This document shows positions 9,306-16,300 of a stretch of 21,314 nt of DNA, piece by piece; positions within the stretch are counted from its first letter, which is position 1; the number at the start of each line of letters is the position of its first letter. The stretch lies in NCBI GenBank assembly GCA_026770575.1, contig MU657212.1:326304-347617 (forward strand), in the 5' to 3' direction. The position numbers and the translations under genes were made by a program. The DNA comes from Pelagophyceae sp. CCMP2097 (lineage: Eukaryota; Sar; Pelagophyceae). The notes below the pieces were generated by a model, which was given only the letters and a program-made list of their open reading frames with translations, ran no database searches and had not been told where the DNA came from.

Positions 9306-9489
9306 TTTGCGGCGCCCGGGCCTTTCTTGCGGCTTTGGGGCTGCCGTCGGGCCGCCATCCACAAGGAGACGATTTGCAAGTCACCCGGGAGATTCGTAAT
9401 ACAACGGCTTGTTTCGCTGCGGCCCGCCGACGCGCGCGGCCCTCCCGGGGGTCGCCCCTGCGGGAAGCGGCGCAAGGTCTCGAAAAGTG
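9306..9489. other. convergent intergenic spacer
   Basis: These 184 bp lie between the stop of the unknown gene (+) and the stop of the SET-domain gene (-). I see no coding signal or repeat. It should contain both 3' ends. Confidence 0.4.
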
Positions 9490-10863
9490 TTACCGGGCCG
9501 AGTCGCGCGTCACCTGCGCGAGCGCGAGCAAGAGGTCGCGGTGCTCGGCCCGCAGCTGGTTGGCGAGCATTTGCGGCGCCGTGGCGCCGCCCGCGGCGTT
9601 TGCGTTTGCGGCGAGTTTCGCGGCGGCGGCGTCGCACGCGGCGGCGAGGCTGGATCGCGCTTCGTCGACGCCGCCCGCGAGTTCCACGGCGGCGTCGGCG
9701 ACGGCCGTCGGAAACCCGGCGCGCGTGACGGTGGCGCCGCGGAGCGCGGCAAAGGGGGCGTCGGCGGGGAAGACGTAGTCGTCGAACGGGTTTCCCTTTT
9801 CCACAAAGCCGTAATTTAAGAGCAGATTCGCGTTCGATTTTTTTCCGTACGACGTGCAGACCGCCTCTCCAACGGCGTAGTCGCGGTGCGCCGAGATGAC
9901 GAAGGAATCGCTGAAATACTCGTAGGCCACCGAAGCGTCGGCTTGCGCGGCGCCGCCGGCGTGGTTCGCCAGGTCCACGCCAGGAGTCAGCGTGTGCCTG
10001 ACGAGGCTCACAGAGTCGTCGCGCGAGACGAGGAAGTCGCTCAGGATGGAAGACACCGCGACGGCGGCGAGGCCCTGCGCGGCCTGCTCCGGGGGGCCGA
10101 GGCCGAGCGCGACGTAGACGGTCGCGAGGACGGCCGCGAAGCCAAAAGTCGCGACGCGCTGGTCGCCCGTCGACCCTTCAAAGGGCCCGGAGAAGGACCG
10201 CGTCAGGATGGTCGCGAGCGCCCAGTCGAGGTCCGCGGCGGTAAAGGCTTCGGAGGGCAGAAGCACGGACGCGACGTCGCGCCACCGCTGCCGCTGCGCG
10301 TCGACGCCGCGGGCAAGCGGCTCGTAGTCCATGGCGGAGACGTCGGCCGCGGCCCAGGACGCGGGCAGCTCGCCGTAGGCCGCCGGGAGCGAGGCGAGCC
10401 ATGCAGCGGCGGTGCTTCCCGGCGGCGCCTCGGCGCGCGCCTGGAGGAGGAGGACCGCGAGGCGGCCCTCCCAGCCGACGAGCTTCGAGGCCCACTGGTC
10501 CTGCGTGCAGGGCGCGCCCGCGGGTTTCCGCCGCGCGTCGAGGTCCGTGACCTCGAGGACGTCGCGCCGCGCGACGCTGATCACGCGCGCCTTGGCCGCC
10601 AGCGGTGCCGCCGCGACGAGGCCGACGCCTCCGTAGCCGTCGTCGCGCGCATCTACGCCCGCAGCGAAATCCACGCCCGCGCAGTCGCGCGCCAGCGCCA
10701 GCGCCGCCGTGAGGCGCGAAGGCGCCGTTTCGACGGCGCCCGCCTCGGCGTCGCCGACCGCCGCGCGCACGGCGCCGCCGGCCGGCCGCCGCGCCGGCGC
10801 CAGGGCCGAGGGCGCGCCGAGGGCGCGCGCCGCCGGCAGCGCGGCCAGCAGCGCGAGCAGCAT
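9490..10863 (-). CDS. SET-domain protein lysine methyltransferase (Rubisco LSMT/SETD-like)
   Basis: Single exon, 457 residues, start ATG 10863. Residues 1-16 (MLLALLAALPAARALG) form a signal peptide. The Ala/Arg-rich stretch to about residue 35 could be a plastid transit part, although the Phe usual at the cleavage site in diatom-type presequences is absent. The SET domain is split by an insert as in Rubisco large-subunit methyltransferase and SETD3/SETD6. The N-terminal part shows DDGYGGVGLVAAAPL (74-88). The C-terminal part has GVDLANH (295-301) and SYGKKSNANLLLNYGF (338-353), which bind SAM and hold the catalytic Tyr. The insert (about 105-290) contains two hydrophobic stretches, near 237-255 and 260-278. 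The enzyme should methylate a lysine, or perhaps another residue, of an organellar protein. The Rubisco-substrate-binding C-terminal domain appears reduced: only about 100 Ala-rich residues follow the SET core. The start is only 108 bp from the divergent KDM8-like start. Confidence 0.8.
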   Translation of the reverse strand: MLLALLAALPAARALGAPSALAPARRPAGGAVRAAVGDAEAGAVETAPSRLTAALALARDCAGVDFAAGVDARDDGYGGVGLVAAAPLAAKARVISVARRDVLEVTDLDARRKPAGAPCTQDQWASKLVGWEGRLAVLLLQARAEAPPGSTAAAWLASLPAAYGELPASWAAADVSAMDYEPLARGVDAQRQRWRDVASVLLPSEAFTAADLDWALATILTRSFSGPFEGSTGDQRVATFGFAAVLATVYVALGLGPPEQAAQGLAAVAVSSILSDFLVSRDDSVSLVRHTLTPGVDLANHAGGAAQADASVAYEYFSDSFVISAHRDYAVGEAVCTSYGKKSNANLLLNYGFVEKGNPFDDYVFPADAPFAALRGATVTRAGFPTAVADAAVELAGGVDEARSSLAAACDAAAAKLAANANAAGGATAPQMLANQLRAEHRDLLLALAQVTRDSAR

Positions 10864-10971
10864 GCGGGAGCGCGCGCTGCGACGGAGCAGTGCCGATCGC
10901 GAAGATCTGCGAGCTTTGCTTTCGGCGATGTTCGGGTTTTCGAAGGTTTGGCCAAGTGGTTTGGCAATCAG
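10864..10971. promoter_or_regulatory. 108-bp bidirectional promoter region
   Basis: This short spacer separates the ATG of the SET gene (minus) from the first in-frame ATG of the KDM8-like gene (plus). The KDM8 frame stays open upstream without another ATG. An out-of-frame ATG lies at 10928. No TATA-like element is seen. Confidence 0.45.
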
Positions 10972-12372
10972 ATGGTGCCGCGTCTGGCCGAGGTGGCGCT
11001 GCGTGGCGCGCTGGCCGAGACGGAGGCGCTACGGGCGTCGCCGTGCCTCGCCGAGGCCGCGGCGCTGCTCCACGGGACCGCCGCCGACGCGGCCGACGCG
11101 CTCGCGCTCGCGCGGCGCGAGTGCGTGCCCCGCGCGCGCCGCCAACGCGCGCGGCCGCCGACGCGCTTTCCCTTCTCAGGTCCGCGCGAATCTGGGTCGG
11201 GCTGCGCGACTCGCCGGACTACGATTCTCTGACGTATTGGGACGCAGTACCCGAAGACGTCGAGTCCGCGTACGCGTGCGCCGCTCTCCTCGCCGCCGCC
11301 GCAGATGCGCTAATCGGCCCCGTCTCGCGCGAGACGCGCCGCGCCCTAGACGTCGCCGTCATCGTCGCGACGGCCGCGCCGGGCCGTGAAGCGTCGCGCA
11401 GACGCGCCGACGCGCTCCTCGACGCCCTCGCGCTCCTCTGGCCCGACGCCCCCGCCCCGGCGGCGCGCCGGCCGACGAAGCGGCAGAGGAACGTCGAGGC
11501 GCCGCCGCCGCTATGCCCGGACGACGGGGCGCCGCTGCGACTTTTGGCGCCGACGGCCAAAGAGTTCCAAGAGCACGTGCGGACGCGAGATACGCCGGTG
11601 CGCGCAACGGCGCCGCCGCAAATCCGACGGGCCGCGACCGCGGACGTAGGTCGTCCTTGTCGGTGTCATCGACGACTGGGCCGCTTGCAACGAGTGGAAG
11701 TCGGTGCGCGATCTGGTGAGTCGGCTTTTTCGAAGCTTTGCACACGAGCACGCCTGCCGTGAGGACACGCAAGCGCGCCCACGCTGGAAGGGCGCTCGCA
11801 AGCGTTCGCACGCCGGAAGGCAGGTGCGCGGCCACGAGGGCCGCACGGTCCCCGTCGAGGCCGGCGTATACGACGGCGGGGCCGGCGACGGGCGGTCGCA
11901 GTCGCTAATGACGCTCGCTGAGCTCGCCGACGCCATCAAAACCGACACCACCGCCGCCGCGGGTGCCGAGCCGCGCGCCGAGCGGCCGCCGTACCTCGCG
12001 CAGCACCGCCTCTTTGACCAGATCCCAAGCCTCGCCAAGGCGTTTTCGGAGCCCCGCTCCCTGACGGGCGGCGGCGCCGTCGCGTCGGCATGGGTCGGTG
12101 CGGCGGCGACGTTCACGCCGGCGCACGCGGACCCGCGCGACAACCTCTTCGCCCAAGTCTCCGGCGTTAAGCGCTGGCGCCTCTGGCCGCCGTCGGCGGC
12201 TGCGCCGGAAGCGCCGCCGGCGGTCCGCGTCGACATCCGGCCCGGGCAACTGCTCTACGTCCCGCGCGGCTGGTGGCACGACGTCCAAGCCCTCGAGCCC
12301 GCCATCTCAATCTCGTTTTGGTTCGACACCCCCACAAGCGCCGACCGCGCGGCGGGCCGCGGGGCGACGTAA
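10972..12372 (+). CDS. JmjC-domain 2-oxoglutarate oxygenase, KDM8/JMJD5-like
   Basis: Exons 10972-11120, 11180-11597, 11650-11715 and 11824-12372 (393 residues); introns 59, 52 and 108 nt, all GT-AG and in phase. Residues 1-150 are helical and Ala-rich, consistent with the N-terminal domain of KDM8. The JmjC part follows the JMJD5 pattern closely: VVLVGVIDDW (190-199), GRTVPVEAGVY (217-227), SLMTLAEL (238-245), YLAQHRLFDQIP (268-279), AWVGAAATFTPAHAD (300-314), QVSGVKRWRLWPP (322-334) and VPRGWWHDVQAL (357-368). The Fe(II) ligands are His312, Asp314 and His363. KDM8 proteins hydroxylate arginine (and are reported to act on histones) using O2 and 2-oxoglutarate. The loop between RLWPP and the final strand is much shorter than in animal KDM8, although all metal ligands are present. 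No signal peptide; probably nuclear or cytosolic. Confidence 0.86.
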
Positions 12373-12389
12373 CACTATAGAGGCCGTCG
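12373..12389. other. 17-bp convergent spacer
   Basis: Only 17 bp lie between the TAA of the KDM8-like gene (12370-12372) and the stop of the parvulin gene (12390-12392, minus strand). The two 3' UTRs must therefore run into the opposite gene's coding region. Confidence 0.8.
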
Positions 12390-13003
12390 TTAGTCGTTCC
12401 TTGCGAGGAGCTCGGTGACCTGGTCCTTGTTTTTGCCGCGCTCAGTGACGAGGATGACGTGGTAGCCAAACCGCGTCTTGAGCGGCCCGAGTATGGCGCC
12501 GACGGGCGGCGCGTCGACGTTTGGAAAGAGCGCATCGTCGAACTCGGCCACCATCTTCCCGCGGCCAAAGAGGCCAAGGTCGCCGCCCTTGGTCCTGGAA
12601 GCGCAGGCGCTCGTCCGCCGAGCCACGTCGGCAAAGGCCGCGCCCGCTTTGACCTCGGCGAGGGCGGCCTCGGAATCGGCGAGGGACGGCGTCAAAATGT
12701 GCGAGGCGCGGATTCGGGCGTCCTACGAGTGGTCCGCTCGCAACGAGTGGTCCGCTCGCAACGACTGGGCCGCTTGCGATGGTCCCACGAAGTGGAGGGA
12801 GGGCACGCGAGCCGCCCGGCGCGGAGGGGACGCGCCTCGCGCGCAAAGTCCTGGTTGCTAAAGGCCTTTGCGAAGCCGTCGAAGAAACCCATGCGCAGCG
12901 GCGCGGCTCGTCGAATGCGCGCCTCGAGACGCCGCGAAGCGGGAGCCGGGGAACCGAGCGCGCGAGCCTCGACGATGACGACCGCGAAGAGCCATGCCAA
13001 CAT
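12390..13003 (-). CDS. parvulin-type peptidyl-prolyl isomerase with presequence
   Basis: Exons 13003-12836 and 12722-12390, 166 residues. The N-terminus MLAWLFAVVIVEARALG is a signal peptide followed by an Arg-rich stretch and then MGFFDGFAKAFSNQDF, a motif style seen just after transit peptides in stramenopile algal proteins; plastid import is likely but inferred. The parvulin (PpiC rotamase) domain starts at RIRASHILTPSL with its His, continues with GGDLGLFGRGKMVAEFDDAL, and ends with LKTRFGYHVILVTER with the second His, so it is complete. The domain should isomerise Xaa-Pro bonds in folding proteins. ATG 13003 is the first ATG of the signal peptide; the open frame above it has no ATG. The exons join perfectly (FARE|DARIRASHIL) only if the donor is GC at 12835 (GAG|GCGCGT) with TAG at 12723; no in-phase GT exists. 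The intron contains an 18-nt tandem repeat. Confidence 0.8.
12723..12835 (-). other. probable GC-AG intron, 113 nt, in the parvulin gene
   Basis: The stop TAG at 12723-12725 lies directly before the conserved parvulin frame and must be the acceptor. The upstream exon is open past 12835, but GT dinucleotides in it are in phase 1 or 2, while phase 0 is required. GAG|GCGCGTCCCC at 12835 gives FAREDARIRASHIL without any gap. The donor matches those proposed at 7203 and 21014. Confidence 0.65.
12727..12780. repeat. 18-bp tandem repeat, three units, inside the parvulin intron
   Basis: Units 12727-12744 and 12745-12762 are identical (gagtggtccgctcgcaac). The third, 12763-12780, is diverged (gactgggccgcttgcgat). 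The segment acgactgggccgcttgc at 12761-12777 is identical to 11672-11688 in the coding exon of the KDM8-like gene. Confidence 0.85.
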
Positions 13004-13341
13004 GACGGCCAGCTGCGGTATGCGAGACGGCCGCACGGTGGACACACAGCCTGCTCAAGGTCGCGCGTCGGGGGTTCAAAGTGATTGCTGAATGAATGTA
13101 GTCGCTAAAGTATCGCGCTCGGCCGGAATCCGCCGCGACGGGGCCGCGTGCCCGCGCCCGCGCCGCTAGTCGCGCCCGTCGACGTTCGTCGCCCCGCGAT
13201 CGGCCGATCTTGTGTCAAACTTTTGGCGATAAACCGCGTTTGTTCAAACTGTCGGCTTCGGAGCCCTTGGCAGTGGGCGGTCGCTCTGAGCGGTCAATTT
13301 CGGGCGGTGGCGCACCCGTCCACCCCTTATATTCGGGCGGC
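13004..13341. promoter_or_regulatory. bidirectional upstream region between parvulin and coiled-coil genes
   Basis: These 338 bp separate two divergent starts. They include an AT-rich patch near 13078-13115 and a TATA-like cttatattcg at about 13326-13335, which is too close to the ATG at 13342 to be an ordinary TATA box. The reading frame of the plus-strand gene is open upstream to 13210 without an ATG. Nothing else is recognisable. Confidence 0.4.
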
Positions 13342-16300
13342 ATGGTCCGCGTCGAGGGGAAGGACCATGTCGCATTGAACCGGCAGGCGGTGTCGCAGCC
13401 CGCTGTGGTGGCGGCCGTGGCGGCGGGGCTGAAGCGGCTGAAACAGCTGGGCCTGCGGCGGCTGGGCCGCGCCTGGCGCGCGTTCGGCGTCAAGGTCGTC
13501 AGCGCGGGCCTGCGGCAGCTGGCGGCGCGGGGCGCGGCCGTGGAGCAGACGGCGGCGCTGCTGGCCGTGGCGCCGTACTCGGCGCGCGGCGCGGACGCGT
13601 CGCGCGACGCTTTGGAGGCGCTCGTGGGGCGGACACTCTGGCTGGCCTACCAAATGGAAAAGGAGGCGTTCGGGCTGCGGGCCGGCGCGGCGCTGAGCAA
13701 AGCAAAGTCCGCCGAGCTCGAGCAGTTCAACGCGCACGCGGCAAACGTCCTCGCCAAGCTCAAGGCCGACGGCGCTGTCGAGGCGGAGCGCGCCGTCGCG
13801 AGGGTCGCGGCGGTGTTCGACCGCGAGCGCCGCGACCTCGTCGCCGCGCTCGCGGCAGAGGCGAAGCACCGCGAGGCCGCCGATTCGCGCGCCGACGCCG
13901 CAAAGTTAGCGCTCGGCGCCGCGCGCGCCCGCTTAGACGAATTGCGCAACACGTGGCAGCCGCGCTGCGCTAGGCTGGCGGCGCGCCTGGCGGCGGCGGC
14001 GGCGGAGCGCGACGAGCTGGGGCGGCGCCTCGAGGCGGCGCGGAGCCACGCCGAGGGCTGGCGCGACGACGCGAAGCGGACTGCGGTGGAGCTTCGCGCG
14101 GAGAAGCGAAGAAGGTTGCCTTCGGACGAGGAGCAGTACCAAGCGTCGCTGGGGCAGCTGCTGCGCGACGCCAACAAGGCGGCGCGCTGCGCGCAGGACC
14201 GCGCGGAGCACTACGAGTTCGTGGCCCTCGAGGAGCGCCGCGTACGCCTCGGGTCGCAGCGCCACGCCGCCGAGGGCGAGACCGAGGGCGACGACCTCCA
14301 GGACGTCCGCTGGCGCGCCGTCGTTTCCGCCGTCCTCCGCATCAAGGACCGCCTCGCGCCCGGCAGAGGCGCGCGGTCGGGCGATTCGCTCGAGCGCTCG
14401 GCGGCGGAGCTCGGGGCGGCGCTGGCCGTCGACGACGACGTCGTCGACGCGCTCGACGTCCTTCAGGCCTGCGACAAGCAGACCGGCACGGCCATGGCCT
14501 CGATGCGGTCGCGCCACGCGCGGCGCACGGCGCTCGCGAAATTGGCGCACTTTGCCTCGGGCGTCTCGGGTGCCTCCGACGCAGAGCTCGAAGAGGCCCT
14601 GGCCGCGCTCGGCCTCAACGCCGCTCCGCCCGGCACCACAGCGCGCCAGCTCATCGCCGGCAAGCTCGGCGTCCACCTGGCCCTCGCCGCCGCAAACGCC
14701 GCGCACAAGACGATTGCCGCCGCGCGACAGACGTCGAACCGAATCGCGCCCGGCGCCGCCGCACGCGGCGGGACCACGGCGCGGACCTCCGGCGCGACGC
14801 TCGAGGAGACGTACGCACCGCGCTTCCTCGAGGTCCGCGACGACGACGACTCGGCGCTCGACCTCCTCGACGACGACGTCCTCGACGACCTACCGAAAGA
14901 CGGCCTGCAAGCGACGTCCCAAGGACGCGACGGACAAAGGCGAAGTCCCTTGCAGCAGCAGCGACGCGTTGACTTCGGTGACGACGACTTTGGTGGCGAC
15001 GACGGGAGTCCTTCAGGAGGCAGTTCCTTTGCGACCGGCGAGGTGGACGCCTCGCCTCCGCCGCCGCCGCACGACGCCTCGCCTCCGCCTCCGCCGCCGC
15101 CCGACGAGGTTTCCGGCGGCGGCTCTCCGGTCGACGCGCGGCGCTTCGGGCAGCCGACGACGCCGAGCGCCGTCCGCGGCAAAAACGCAGTCCTCACGCC
15201 GTACTTTCCGCAGGAAAAGGCCGCTGCCGCGCCGGCGCGCGGCTACGACGCCGCCGCGCCGCCGCGCGCAGAGGCCACCGCCGCCCCGGCGCGCGGCTAC
15301 GACGCCGACGAGGCGGCGTACGCGGCGTCGCGGCCGGGCATCGCCGCCGCCGCGGGCCAGAGCGACGACGGCGAAGAAGATGAGAGAGCGGCGCGCCCGG
15401 GCGCGCCGACGGCGCGCAGAGGGCGCCACGCCGCGACGACCGCGACGCGCGGAGGCACGTCGGCGACGTCGAATCAGAGAGGCGACGAGAACTTGGAGCG
15501 ACGAGGACCGAGGCGCGGCGGCGGACGGCGGCAGGGCGAGGCTTCAGACGACGGCGCGGTGGCGTTTGGCGACGACGATGATGACGACGACGACGTTTCG
15601 GCGCCGCCCCCGCAGCGACGCGGCGCCCCGTCGCGGCGCGCGCGTGACGACGACGATGACGACGACGGCGGCGCGGCGCAAGGCGACGTCCGCGAGGCCG
15701 CGCCGCGGCTGCGAAACGTCGCGGAAGCAGGTCCGAGGCGCAGCGACGTCGGAGGCACGGAGGAGTTTGACGGCACGGAGGAGTTTGACGGCGGGCCAGA
15801 GACGCGCCGAGGGAGTTCCCCCGAAGCGACGGCGGCACGCGGCGGAGGCGCGTCGGCTACATCGAATCCCGGCGGCACGACTGAGCGAGGCGGTGGCGGA
15901 CGGCAGGGCGCGTCGTCCGACGGTGGCCTGCGGAGTCCGGAGCGCGGCGCGGCCGAGGCCGAGGCTTCGCAGCAGCCGCTCCGTGGAGGACCGACAGAGA
16001 GTCTGCCTGTAACGACAGCGGTGCGCGGCGGTGCGGCGGCTGCTCCGAGAGGCGGCGGCCTGCGCAGTCCAGAGCGCGGCACGGCCGAGGCGGAGGCTTC
16101 GCAGCAGCCGGCCCGCGGAGGACCGACAGGGAGTCTGCCTGCAACGACGGCGGCGCGCGGCGGCGCGGCGGCTGCTCTGAGAGGCGGCGCGCTGCTCGAG
16201 CGGGGCGGCGTCGCCCGCGGCGGCGGACGGCAGCAGACTGAGCGAGACGGCGGCGGACGGCAGGGCTCGTCATCCGACGGCGGCGCGCGCAGTCCGTATC

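Noticed and set aside
9886..10970. Plus-strand frame across the SET gene reading into KDM8
   Set aside because: The SET domain on the opposite strand is clear; the plus peptide is Arg/Gly-rich without motifs. Only the part after 10972 is called.
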